A stretch of 64,000 nt of DNA from JAVVHE01 sp038238915 (GTDB lineage Bacteria; Pseudomonadota; Alphaproteobacteria; Sphingomonadales; Sphingomonadaceae). The DNA lies in the NCBI GenBank assembly GCA_038238915.1, contig JBBSFH010000011.1:1-64000 (forward strand). The letters are read 5' to 3'. Position numbers and translations under genes: made by a program. Under the pieces are notes generated by a model, which worked only from the letters and a program-made list of their open reading frames with translations, searched no databases and was not told the DNA's origin. Of this stretch, positions 44,953 through 54,433 are shown piece by piece. Positions within the stretch are counted from its first letter, which is position 1, and every line of letters begins with the position of its first letter.

Positions 44953-47292
44953 TTAGAACCGCACGCTGGCGCGAATGCCGTAGGTGCGCGGCGGCCGCAG
45001 CGGCGAACTGACCAGCGCCGCGCCGACGAGCGGGTGCGGGAACGCATCGGTTTTCACGACCGCGTCCTCGATATTCTGCACAAAGCCGGCCAGCGAATAG
45101 CGATCGCCCGGCAGGTTCCACGTGAGCTGCGCGTTGCTCATCCAGTAGGCGCTCTGCCGTTCGCTACCCAAATATTCGGCCCCGACGAAGATATCGGTCT
45201 GGTATTTGGTGGCGGCATTGAGCACCAGGTCGCCCGCCGCGCCGATCGGGATGCGCTGCTGCGCGCTGAGGTTCAGCGTCCATTCGGGCGACTGCGGCGC
45301 GCGCTTGCCGCTGCAATCGACGAGGAACGTCGCCCCCTGCGGCGTGGCCGCGCAGTTTTCGACGGGCGGACCTCCCAGATTGGGTTCGACGAACCGATAG
45401 CCATCGTATTTGGCGTCGAGATACTGGACGTTGACGCCGACGGTGGTCAGCCGCGTCGCCGCATACAGCAGCTCGCCCTCGACCCCCCGGATCGTCGCGC
45501 GGCCGACATTCTCGGTGGCGAACACCACCGCGCCCGCGCTGTCGCGGGTGATGTGGGAGATCTGCTGGTCTTTATACTTCCACCAGAACGCCTCCAGATT
45601 CAGCTGAAGCTTGTTACCCAGAAACCGGTTCTTCGATCCGATGGTGTAGGCAGTGATCGTCTCGGGGTTATAGCTCGGACGCTCGTTGCCAAAGAAGAAG
45701 CCGCCCGCCTTGAACCCCGTTTCGGCCGACGCATACAGCAACGATCGCGGCGCGATATCGAACTCCGCCGCCGCACGCCACGTCGTCTTGGTGAAGGTCC
45801 GGCTCTGGTTGTAGGCGACGGGCACCGCCACGATCACGGTTCCCGTCGGGCCATACGGCACCGGGAAGCCCGAGGCGACGGCCGCGTTGAACTCGGGCGG
45901 CGGATTGGGCGAATAGGGGAAGCCCGGCGCGCCCGCGCAGGCGAACGGATTGCCGGTGGCGAACGCGGGAAAGCACAGGATGTTGGCGATCGCGCCATTC
46001 GCATCCAGGCTCTTCTTGTCGCGCGTATAGCGCACACCGCCCGTCAGCCGGAACCGGTCGGTGACTGCCCAGGTCAGCCGCCCAAACCCCGCAACAGACT
46101 CGACCGGCAGGCTCAGCCGCTGGTGCGAAAGGTTGAACTGGCTGTTGTAATCGAGCGCCGAATGCGCGGTCTCGTTCAGATAATAGCCGCCGATCAGCCA
46201 GCGCAGCGGGTGCGTATCCTTCGAAGCAAAGCGCGCCTCGACCGAACTCTGCTCGCTGACCGTGTTCTCGATCACATGCAGCCCCGGCAGCGCGGTGCGG
46301 TAATCGACCGTGCTGCGGCGGAAGGCGGGCAGGATCGTCAGCGTGCCCAGCTCGCTGCGCCATTCGAGATTGGCGTTGAACCCCCAGTAATTGTCGTTCG
46401 AGCGCGCGTCGTCGGGGATCGAGGGCAGGAAGCTGCCCGAAGGGAAGAACAGCGTGTGCTCGTACACCGCCTGCGCGCGCGGATCGGTGTTGCCGATGCG
46501 CGCGTTCGTGAACCCGTCGCGCACCAGCACCGCGCCGCTGCGGCCGCCCTGGTGGTAGTAATCCGCGCCGATCTGGATGGTGAAATCGGGCGTCGCTTCG
46601 AGCTTGAAGCGCAGCCGACCCGCGCGACCCTGATCGGTATCGGTGCCGTCGGACAGCCACGCATCATGATCGCTCACCAGGAACGCGGCGCGCAGCGCGG
46701 CCTTGTCGCCCAAGGGCAGGTTGATCGCGCCGTCCACCTTCTCGGCGTTGTAATTGCCATATTCGCCCGTCAGCGAACCGCTCAGCTCGCCGAGCTTGGG
46801 GCCGCGCGTGATCACGTTGATCGCACCGCCGGTGGCGTTGCGGCCGTAGAGCGTGCCCTGCGGACCCTTCAGCACCTCCACGCGGTCCAGATCGTAGAAC
46901 ACCCCCGAGGTGGAGGAGGGTCGGCTGATGGCGATCCCATCGACATTGAACGAGATCGCCGAATCGGACAGCGGGTTGACGTTGAAGCTGCCCACGCCGC
47001 GCAGGTAGAACAGATTATACGGCCCCGCGCCCGATGCGATCTGCACCGCGGGAATGACGTTGGTCAGCGCCTGCGCGTCGGTGATCCCCTGCCGCGCGAG
47101 CGTGTCGCCGGTGACCGCGCTGACCGCGAGGCCCGCCTTCTGCAGGTTCTCCGAACGACGCTGCGCGGTGACGACGATCTCTTCGAGACCCGGCGCGGCC
47201 GCCGGGGGCGTCGCGGGGGCGGACTGCGCGTGCGCGCCCGGAGCCATCGCGGCGATCACCGCCGTCGTCGCAAGCAGTCCGCCGGTTCGCAT
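44953..47292 (-). CDS. TonB-dependent receptor of the aromatic cluster
   Basis: 779 aa. Signal peptide MRTGGLLATTAVIAAMAPGA with AHA cleavage; TonB box EEIVVTAQRR; plug with VEVLKGPQGTLYGRNATGG, the standard receptor motif; barrel ending TYGIRASVRF with terminal Phe. Outer-membrane active uptake. In sphingomonads such short-linker receptors beside aromatic-ring genes import lignin-derived or other aromatic compounds; the position directly before the FAD monooxygenase (6 bp) fits this. Begins the TonB-to-FAH operon. Confidence 0.93.
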   Translation of the reverse strand: MRTGGLLATTAVIAAMAPGAHAQSAPATPPAAAPGLEEIVVTAQRRSENLQKAGLAVSAVTGDTLARQGITDAQALTNVIPAVQIASGAGPYNLFYLRGVGSFNVNPLSDSAISFNVDGIAISRPSSTSGVFYDLDRVEVLKGPQGTLYGRNATGGAINVITRGPKLGELSGSLTGEYGNYNAEKVDGAINLPLGDKAALRAAFLVSDHDAWLSDGTDTDQGRAGRLRFKLEATPDFTIQIGADYYHQGGRSGAVLVRDGFTNARIGNTDPRAQAVYEHTLFFPSGSFLPSIPDDARSNDNYWGFNANLEWRSELGTLTILPAFRRSTVDYRTALPGLHVIENTVSEQSSVEARFASKDTHPLRWLIGGYYLNETAHSALDYNSQFNLSHQRLSLPVESVAGFGRLTWAVTDRFRLTGGVRYTRDKKSLDANGAIANILCFPAFATGNPFACAGAPGFPYSPNPPPEFNAAVASGFPVPYGPTGTVIVAVPVAYNQSRTFTKTTWRAAAEFDIAPRSLLYASAETGFKAGGFFFGNERPSYNPETITAYTIGSKNRFLGNKLQLNLEAFWWKYKDQQISHITRDSAGAVVFATENVGRATIRGVEGELLYAATRLTTVGVNVQYLDAKYDGYRFVEPNLGGPPVENCAATPQGATFLVDCSGKRAPQSPEWTLNLSAQQRIPIGAAGDLVLNAATKYQTDIFVGAEYLGSERQSAYWMSNAQLTWNLPGDRYSLAGFVQNIEDAVVKTDAFPHPLVGAALVSSPLRPPRTYGIRASVRF

Positions 47293-47648
47293 CTGGTCCT
47301 CCCCGAGAGCCTTGCTCGACGGGGCACCCGTCGGCGGCTGTTACGGGGGTGGATGCGCCGAAGCCGCTGATCGGCCAAGGCGTTTGTTCAGATGGTTTGT
47401 ATCTGCGTCGGCGATAGCTCGGGCGAGTGGCGGTCGCAGCGATTTGCCATCCCGCATGCTTCACGGGGTGACGCGGTCCATGCAACGCCTGCGCCGTTGT
47501 GTCCCCGCCCGAACCGGGGAAAATCCACGGTTCGATCAGGCGATTGGGTCGTCTGCAACCAAGACGCGAACGTCCGGGAGTGGTGGTGAGCGGTCGTTGA
47601 GCAGGTGGGATCGTAAGGCTATAACGGTCGCATGATCAAGGCGCCTCG
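47293..47648. other. 356-bp gap with no recognisable gene
   Basis: Lies between the divergent TonB receptor and the 155-aa orphan. It must hold the promoters of both. I see no convincing protein frame, no RNA gene and no copy of the TetR dyad found at 50843. Confidence 0.5.
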
Positions 47649-48116
47649 ATGACTGTCAGACCAGACGACTGGAAGCGCCTCCCGTTTGAGGAGATGGTCG
47701 CGATCCCCTATCGTGCTGCTTTCGACCACAAGCAGTTTGCAAAGCTATCTGCAGGCCTGCTCCCCCGAGCTATGGAAGATAAGTGGTTCGTTTACCTCGC
47801 CGGTGATGAACTCTGCTTTCACAGAAGCTGGACTGGCCAAGGCGTTTACCAAGTCACAATGGCGCAAGATCGTGAAACATATAAAGTCAACAATGCGCTC
47901 TGCTCAAACAAGATGCTGGTAGAGAATGATCGAGAGTATCAATCCCAACTTCTTGATTTTCTGATCTGTAACTTACTGCTTGGTGAGGCCAAACCATTCC
48001 CTCGGCCCACGGGCGTAACCGAGCAGCTTCCGGGCATTTATCAGCACGCGATCTCTGGCACTGGCTATCGAGAAAAAGTAGTCGCCAAAAAGCCGTGGTG
48101 GAAGCGCTGGACCTGA
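47649..48116 (+). CDS. hypothetical protein, AT-richer orphan
   Basis: 155 aa, not recognised. AAGG lies 8 nt before the ATG. Soluble and mixed in character, with several aromatic residues (DKWFVYLAGDELCFHRSW) and a basic Trp-rich end (KKPWWKRW). No signal peptide or membrane helix. Base composition is visibly lower in GC than the neighbours and it runs opposite to the catabolic genes, between the receptor and the LysR gene, suggesting an insertion by transfer. It may be part of a two-gene defence or toxin-immunity type cargo, but there is no partner gene to support that. Confidence 0.65.
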   Translation: MTVRPDDWKRLPFEEMVAIPYRAAFDHKQFAKLSAGLLPRAMEDKWFVYLAGDELCFHRSWTGQGVYQVTMAQDRETYKVNNALCSNKMLVENDREYQSQLLDFLICNLLLGEAKPFPRPTGVTEQLPGIYQHAISGTGYREKVVAKKPWWKRWT

Positions 48117-48237
48117 TGTCCGCTTATGGGGCGAAAGCAGTCGCTGCTGAGCCGCGAGTTTGCAAATGACCTTCTCGCCTTCGAAAAGCTCATCATGACC
48201 GGGCGTATGGTGCCAAAAGCCTCACCACAAACCGGCT

Positions 48238-49152
48238 CTAAGCCGCACCCAACCCCCCCGCCCCCGCCTCCAGAACCCCTCGAAACCAGATCATCGCCGG
48301 ATGCCGGTCGCTGAAGCGGTTCCACTGCAACGCCTCCACGATCGGCGGCATCTCGAACGGCAGCGGGTGGATGCGGATCGGCAGGTGCCGGGCGTAATGC
48401 GCCGCGAAGCGCCGGTGCACCGTCGCCAGCCGCTCGGTGCCCACCACGAAATGCGGCAGCATGGCAAAGCTCATCGCGATCACGTCCACACGGCGCGCGC
48501 GCTCGAAGCGTTCGACGAACCATTCGTCGAACGCCATGCTGCGCTTGGGGCCGAAGCGCGCGACGACGTGGCCGAGTTCGAGATAGGTATCGAGATCGGG
48601 ATCGCCCGCGATCCGCGCATTGCCGTCCCACGAGATGCAGACATAATCGTCGGCGAAAAGCGGCGACGATGGATGGCCCTTCGACAGATATTGTTCGGGC
48701 ATGATGAGGAAATCGATGTCGCCGCGTTCGAGCGGTTCGTGCGGCGCGGTGCCGTGCGGGATGACTTCGAGCACGACCCCCGGAGCCTCGCGCGCCAGCC
48801 GCTCGGCCACGCCCGGCAGGAAGATCGTCGCCACATAGTCCGAAGCCATGATCGTGAAGGTGCGCCGCGCGGCACCGGGATTGAACCCGGGGGTCGTGTC
48901 GATGAGCGTATGTGCCTGCAGCAGAATGTCCCGCACGGGCGCGATCAGCGTCTGCGCGAGCGGGGTCAGGACCATCTTGCGGCCGATCGGCACCAGCAGC
49001 GCATCGTCGAAGAACTCGCGCATCCTCGTGAGCGCGGTGCTGGTTCCCGATTGGCTGAGGTTCAGCCGATCGGCAGCGCGCGTGATGTTGCGCTCCTCCA
49101 GCAGCACGTCCAATGCGACCAGCAGATTGAGATCGAGGCCGCGCAGGTGCAT
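48238..49152 (-). CDS. LysR-family transcriptional regulator
   Basis: 304 aa. Winged helix-turn-helix RNITRAADRLNLSQSGTSTALTRMR, of the NodD/NahR/SyrM-like branch (LRGLDLNLLVALDVLLEERNIT start). Effector domain from about residue 90. Regulators of this branch normally answer to aromatic inducers, which fits the adjacent aromatic genes; likely activates the TonB-FAD-VOC operon downstream. Last gene of a Rieske-TetR-LysR unit, 6 bp after tetR. Confidence 0.92.
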   Translation of the reverse strand: MHLRGLDLNLLVALDVLLEERNITRAADRLNLSQSGTSTALTRMREFFDDALLVPIGRKMVLTPLAQTLIAPVRDILLQAHTLIDTTPGFNPGAARRTFTIMASDYVATIFLPGVAERLAREAPGVVLEVIPHGTAPHEPLERGDIDFLIMPEQYLSKGHPSSPLFADDYVCISWDGNARIAGDPDLDTYLELGHVVARFGPKRSMAFDEWFVERFERARRVDVIAMSFAMLPHFVVGTERLATVHRRFAAHYARHLPIRIHPLPFEMPPIVEALQWNRFSDRHPAMIWFRGVLEAGAGGLGAA

Positions 49153-49158
49153 CGCCGC

Positions 49159-49755
49159 TCAGCCGTCCGGCGCGAGTGCTGCGAGCACCGAATCGACTTC
49201 GCGCTCGACCGCGCCCGGGTCGGCACTTTCGATCCCCAGCAGTCGCCGACCAAAATAGCCGCCCATCAGCAGCGCCAGCAGTTGCGCCGCAAAGCGCACG
49301 GGATCGGGGATGCGCTCAGCCCCGGCGAGGCGCGCGATCTTGGCGAACCGGTCTTCGATCCACGTCAGGCCGCGTTCGTGCAGCAGCTGGCCCAGCTCGG
49401 GAAAGCGCGGGGTGAGCGCGACGACCATCCGGTACATCTCGATCGAATCGCTCTCGGTCGCCGCAGCGAGGAAGCCGGTCGCGCTCAGCCGCAGGCGTTC
49501 GTCCGGCGGTCGTGACACATCGTCACCGACGAGCGCACGTTCGGTGAAGCGCTCGATCCCGCGCCGCATCGTCGCGAGGAAGATTTCGTCCTTGCTCCCG
49601 AAATTATTATACACCGAAGCGCGCGCCACGCCCGCATGCCGCGCCACCTTGTCCATCGTCGCGCGCTCATAGCCTTCCGCAAGGAATGCGCGCTCTGCAC
49701 CTTCAATGATCGTTTCGACCGCGCGCGCGCGCCGCGCAGCAATCCTCGCGCTCAC
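49159..49755 (-). CDS. TetR-family transcriptional regulator
   Basis: 198 aa, GTG start at 49755. N-terminal helix-turn-helix: GYERATMDKVARHAGVARASVYNNFGSKDEIF, the classical TetR DNA-binding signature; helical ligand domain with a C-terminal TetR_C-like region. Three bases after the Rieske gene stop, so co-transcribed with it and probably autoregulating the unit through the dyad at 50843-50858 (inference). Ligand likely an aromatic compound. Confidence 0.92.
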   Translation of the reverse strand: MSARIAARRARAVETIIEGAERAFLAEGYERATMDKVARHAGVARASVYNNFGSKDEIFLATMRRGIERFTERALVGDDVSRPPDERLRLSATGFLAAATESDSIEMYRMVVALTPRFPELGQLLHERGLTWIEDRFAKIARLAGAERIPDPVRFAAQLLALLMGGYFGRRLLGIESADPGAVEREVDSVLAALAPDG

Positions 49756-49758
49756 CGG

Positions 49759-50801
49759 TCAGACGGCCGCGTGCGGGCGCTCGCGTTCGACGAGTTCGGC
49801 GTTGCGCAACCGGCAGCGCAGCGCGGCCGCGTCCGCCTTGACGCTATATTCGGGGCCATATTGGCCGGTCTCCTCGAACAGGGTCTGGATCGCACTTATC
49901 GCAACATTGTCCTGCTCGAACACCCGCCAGACATAATCGATCGCCGCCTGCGGCTGCTTGCCCGGATAGGAGGTGGCGGTGGCGACGAACTGGTGCGTGG
50001 TGTTCATCGTCGCAGGCGTGATCCCGAACGGCGAGATCAGCACGCGCGGCGGCGCGTCGGGATGTTCGAGGTCGATATGCGTGTTGACGATCACGCAGAG
50101 CGACGGCGGCATCGTCCAGGTGACGAGCGTGCGCGGTAGCGCTTGCCCTCTTCGAGCGAGAACGCAAACGCGGTGCCCTGGTTCGCCACCTCCTCCACCT
50201 CGCGCGAGATGGTGATGCGATCGGGCGCGAACTTCACGTCGGTTCGCGCCGGGCCGACGCTGCCATCGTCGAGCAGCCCCGGGTGCAGATAGCTGATGTG
50301 GCTCACGTCGAGCAGATTCTCGTGCAGCAGCTGGTAGTTGCCCGGAATGTCCATACGGAACATCTCGGTCACCTCGTAGCCCGGCCGTTCGAGCCCGATC
50401 TCGGCATGATCGGCAATTGTCGCCGGATCGGCGTTGGCGGGATCGCCCATCCAGATCCAGATCCAGATCGATTTCTGCACAAGCGGATAGCTGTGCACCC
50501 CCATGCCCGCCGGAACCGTCGCCTGCGAGGGCACGTGGACGCAAGCCCCCGACGCTCCGAACGCCATCCCATGATAGCCGCAACGCAACGTATCGCCTTC
50601 TACGATCCCATGCGAGAGCGGCAGCCCGCGGTGCGGGCAGCGGTCGGCGAGCGCCACAGGATCACCGCCCGCGGTGCGGAAAAACACCACAGGATCGCCG
50701 AGCAGCGTGCGCTTGAACGGCACCCGCCCAACCTCGCTCGCAAACGCCGCCACATACCACTGCTCCCGCGCAAACCCCATCGCCGCCGGACATCCAAGCA
50801 T
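49759..50801 (-). pseudogene. Rieske non-haem iron oxygenase alpha subunit, frameshifted
   Basis: Aromatic ring-hydroxylating or O-demethylating oxygenase of the vanillate demethylase-like size (about 345 aa if whole). From ATG 50801 (MLGCPAAMGF; AGGGA just upstream) the Rieske ligands are Cys55, His57 (CPHRG) and Cys74, His77 (CGYHG); the catalytic iron His pair is in NLLDVSHISYLHPG. Near 50129-50135 the frame is lost: the first frame ends in SSPGRCRRRSA, while the homologous continuation LVTWTMPPSLCVIVNTHIDL is in the -1 frame and runs to the TGA at 49759. One base missing or two extra (a GC repeat in ccgcgcacg) would explain it. Either a real inactivation or an assembly error. Confidence 0.85.
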
Positions 50802-50842
50802 TCGTTCCCTAGCCACGAACTGTCCCCGATTTTTTCCTAGAC

Positions 50843-50858
50843 TGGATCGTACAGTCCA
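50843..50858. promoter_or_regulatory. candidate TetR operator upstream of the Rieske-tetR-lysR unit
   Basis: tggatcgtacagtcca is a 16-bp imperfect dyad (outer TGGA/TCCA, central GTAC; 6 of 8 positions symmetric) located about 42 bp before the Rieske start. An overlapping second symmetry TAGACTG/CAGTCCA flanks it (50838-50858). Its size, spacing and position fit a TetR-family operator for the regulator encoded in the same unit. Found by eye; binding not shown. Confidence 0.45.
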
Positions 50859-51039
50859 CTAACGCACTTTTTTATGGTGGTGCAAGTGTTTCTTGAGCGA
50901 TTCACGCCTGACCGAAGCTGTTCCGCCTCAGCCGCAGCGGGGGGCAACCTGAACAAACTACCGGCCTAAAGCATTCGTCTGCTCAACACCCCCAGACGGC
51001 AAGCGGCCAATCTCCTGCCGGGCGGCTTGGTGCCCAATC

Positions 51040-51759
51040 TCAGTCGTTGCGGTCCACTCTCGCTGGTCCCGCTGCCGGCTGGCAGAGGCGGTAGCCGACG
51101 CCCGGTTCGTTCCTGAGCAGGTCCGGCGTCGCGGTCGATTCCAGCTTTTGCCGTAGCGCCCGCATCACGACACGCAGATACTCGATGTCGGCCTCGTGCG
51201 CGGTACCCCAGACGGTTCGCAACAACTGGGTGTGCGTGACGACCCGGCCGGGATGAGCCGCGAGCGCGGCAAGCACACCCCATTCCTTGGGTGTCAAATG
51301 AACGGGCATCCGACCGCGGGTCACCTGCCGCGCGACCAAATCGATCGAAACCTCGCCAAGATCAACGACGCATGCGTCGTTCGCAGCTGCCGCGCGACGG
51401 CGCAGGCTGGCACGGATACGGGCGAGGAGTTCTTCGCTATCGAAGGGCTTGGTCACGAAATCGTCCGCACCCAGATCGAGCGCGGCGACCTTCTCGGTCG
51501 TAGCGTCGCGCGCGGACACGACGAGCACGGCCGGGCCGCCAACCTTTACCATGATGGGAAGCAGTTCGAGACCATCGCGGTCGGGCAGGCCGAGATCGAG
51601 CAGTACGAGATCGGGCTTGTCGATGGCGAGCGCGTTCAGCGCTTCGCGCCCATCCGCCGCCTCGACCACACGGTAGTCCGACCGTTCGAGCGCGCGCGCG
51701 AGCAGGCGGCGGATCGCGGGCTCGTCGTCGACGATAAGGATTTTGGGTGCAAGGCTCAT
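51040..51759 (-). CDS. kdpE: KdpE response regulator
   Basis: 239 aa from ATG 51759, overlapping the kdpD stop by ATGA. OmpR-type: receiver domain with ILIVDDEPAIRR, phosphoacceptor Asp in PDLVLLDLGLPD and the Lys of FVTKPFD; C-terminal winged-helix with LTPKEWGVLAALAAHPGRVV and VVMRALRQKLE. When phosphorylated by KdpD it turns on kdpFABC at low potassium or high salt. Last gene of the operon. Confidence 0.95.
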   Translation of the reverse strand: MSLAPKILIVDDEPAIRRLLARALERSDYRVVEAADGREALNALAIDKPDLVLLDLGLPDRDGLELLPIMVKVGGPAVLVVSARDATTEKVAALDLGADDFVTKPFDSEELLARIRASLRRRAAAANDACVVDLGEVSIDLVARQVTRGRMPVHLTPKEWGVLAALAAHPGRVVTHTQLLRTVWGTAHEADIEYLRVVMRALRQKLESTATPDLLRNEPGVGYRLCQPAAGPARVDRND

Positions 51760-54433
51760 GCCGCCCGCGCCGGGGTGCTGGCACGCACGATCAGATCTTC
51801 TGGAGCGATCAACGTGAAACGCGCGCCCTGCACGTCGTTTCGGTTGGCAGCGGTGACGGTAAAGCCCATCGCTTCGGCAAAGCCGCGCACGATCGCAAGG
51901 CCAAGGCCGGAGCCATTGCGTTCGCGGTCCGAGCCTTTGAACTTGGCAAACGTATCCCAAACGCGCGACTCGTGTCCCGGAGGCAGGCCCGGTCCCTCGT
52001 CCTCCACGCTGAGAGCGATGCCGCCCGGCGTACGTGCCGCCCTGATCCCGATGGGCGTGCCAGGCGCGGCAAACTTGCCCGCATTGTCGAGCAGGTTGAG
52101 GAGACAGTGATGCAGCAGCTGCGGATCGGCGCGCACCAGCGGCAGATCGGGCGGAACGTCGAGCGCGATTGCGTGTCCTGCGAGCGCGGTGCGCGCGTCT
52201 GCGGCGGCGCTGGCGACCGCGTCAGTCAGATCGACCGGCTCGGAGTTGAGGCGCAGCGCACCCGCCTCGACACGCGCCATATCGAGGAGGTTGGTCACGA
52301 ACCTTTGCAACCGCAGGGTTTCGCCATGCAATGCGTCCGCCACAGGATCGTGCCCGCGCCCGGCAATCTCGCGCGCTGCACCCAGGATCGTGGTGAGCGG
52401 GGTCCGCAGATCATGGCCGACGCTGGCGAGCAACGCCGCGCGCAGCCGGTCGCGCTCCTCGAGCCTCGCCACCCTTCCCAGATCGGCCTCCGAACGGATA
52501 CGAGCGAGCGCCAGCCCTGCCTGCTCGGCGAGCGCGGACAAGGTGGCGCGGCGATCCGCGCGCACCGGATCGCGCCCGTCTTCCCGGCTGAGCCCCAGAA
52601 CCGCACGCGCCTGCGTGCCCGCCATCACCGGCACGAACAGCCAATCGGCAGCGGGCAGCGTGTCCGAGCCGCGCCCGGCAGGCTGCGCGCGATCGACCAC
52701 CCATTCGGCCGCCGCCCGGGCGACATCGTTGATACGCGTTTCGGGCGGCACCGCCGCGACGATGGCGAGCGTGCCGTCGCGCGGAGACAGGAACAGCGCG
52801 TGCGCATCGAACAGGCGCGCGCATTCGCCCGCAAGCGCCTGGGCAAGCTCCGCCTCGGTTGCGATCGCACCCAATTGACGAGCAAAGCCCGCAAGTGCGG
52901 CGTTCTGGCGTGCACTCGTCTGCGCGAGATCGGCCTGCGCGCGCACGCGCGCGGCAAGCTGGCTGGTGGCAAAGGCGACCGCGAGCAGCACCAGCAGCGT
53001 CACCGCATTCTGGGGATTGGCGATCGTGAAAGTGTAGATCGGCGGAAGGAAAAAGAAGTTGAAGGCGAGCGCGGAAAGCACGCCCGCGAGCAGGCCCGGC
53101 CAGAGCCCACCGCGCGACGCGGCCGCCATCACCGGCAGCAGGTAAAGCAGATCGACGCCCTGCACGCCAAGCGCATGACCAAGCAGGACGCCGATCGCGG
53201 TGGTCAGCGCAACCAGCGCGGCGGCGCGTGCATATTGGGTGGCCGAGGCGTCCGGCTCGGTGCCGATCCGTGCCGCGCGCGGGGTGGACCCTGCGAGCGA
53301 CACATCGGCGGGCGTCGGCAATACATGGATCGCCACTCCCTCGATCTCGCGCACCAGGTGATCGACCACCGAACCGTGCCTCAGCTCAAACCACCGCGAG
53401 CGGCGCGATTTGCCGATCACGATCTGCGTTGCGCGGGCGTCGGTGGCATAGGCGGTAAGGCCCTCGACCACGCTCTGGGCGGGAATGGTGGCGGTTGCCG
53501 CGCCGAGTGAGGTGGCAAGCGCCAGCGTATCCGCCAGTCGCTGGCGTTCGGCCGGGGCAAGCCCGGCGGCGCGGCGCGTCTCCGCATGCAGCGCGGTCCA
53601 GGGGGCCTTCAGTGCATCGGCCAGCCGCTTGGCGGCGCGCACCAGTTCGGGCGCGCTGGCAAGTTCACTCACCGCCACAAGCACGCGCTCGCCCGCCGCG
53701 TAGACACCGGCCAGCGCCTGCGCCTTCAGATCGATCAGCATCTGGGCGTCCACCGCCTGCGCGGCACGACGCAGCGCGAGTTCGCGCAGTGCCGTCAGAT
53801 TGGAACGCCCGAAGAAGTGGCCGAGCGCCCGGCTCGCTTCTTCGGGGATATAAACCTTGCCCTGCTTCAGGCGCTCGATCAGCTCATCGGGGGGAGGTCC
53901 ACCACCTCGATGTCCGCACCTTCCAGAACGCGATCGGGGACGGTTTCGCGCACACGCACGCGGGTGAAACTGGCAACCACGTCGTTCAGCGATTCGATGT
54001 GCTGGATATTGACGGTTGTGAAGACATCGATATCCGCCGCCAGCAGCTCCTCGATATCCTGCCAGCGCTTGGGGTGGCGCGAGCCGGGTGCGTTGGTGTG
54101 CGCCAGTTCGTCAACCAGCACGAGCTTGGGTTTCCGCGCGAGGATCGCGTCGAGGTCCATCTCGGTCAGGCGGCGGCCTTCATACTCGATCTCCCGGCGC
54201 GCGATGGCGGGGATCGGCCGCGCCATCGTTTCGGTCTCGGCGCGACCGTGCGTTTCGACGATGCCGATCATCACATCCGCGCCTTCGCCCAGCCGCGATG
54301 CCGCATCGGAAAGCATCTTGTAGGTTTTGCCGACGCCCGGAGCCGCGCCAAGGAACACCTTGAGACGGCCACGCCCTTCCGCGCGTGCGGCGGCGAGGAA
54401 GGCTTCGGGCGGAGGTCGATCCGGATCGATCAC
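51756..54433 (-). pseudogene. kdpD: KdpD sensor kinase, interrupted by a single-base frameshift
   Basis: About 890 residues if joined. Segment 1 (54433-53879, GTG start overlapping kdpC by GTGA) holds the KdpD N-terminal domain with Walker A GAAPGVGKTYKML and VLVDELAHTNAPGSRHPKR, ending prematurely at VDLPPMS. Segment 2 continues in the -1 frame as DELIERLKQGKVYIPEEAS, then the USP-like domain, four membrane helices (~ALVALTTAIGVLLGHAL onward), GAF, and histidine-kinase core with SVGHDLRTPLTT, N box LLDNAGKFA and GSGLGLAIVR. The break is a run of six C (53889-53894, seen as G on the plus strand) where seven are needed, within the heptamer C CCC CCG. All domains are otherwise intact. Confidence 0.9.

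Noticed and set aside
41723..44956. A 1,077-codon open frame on the plus strand
   Set aside because: It is antisense to the hydrolase, VOC dioxygenase and FAD monooxygenase genes, which all show family motifs; its composition (Arg/His/Ala rich) is typical of shadow frames in GC-rich DNA.
44950..47370. An 806-codon plus-strand frame
   Set aside because: Mirror of the TonB receptor; no motifs, biased low-information composition.
51747..53510. A 587-codon plus-strand frame opposite kdpD
   Set aside because: Shadow of the histidine kinase core; no motifs of its own.
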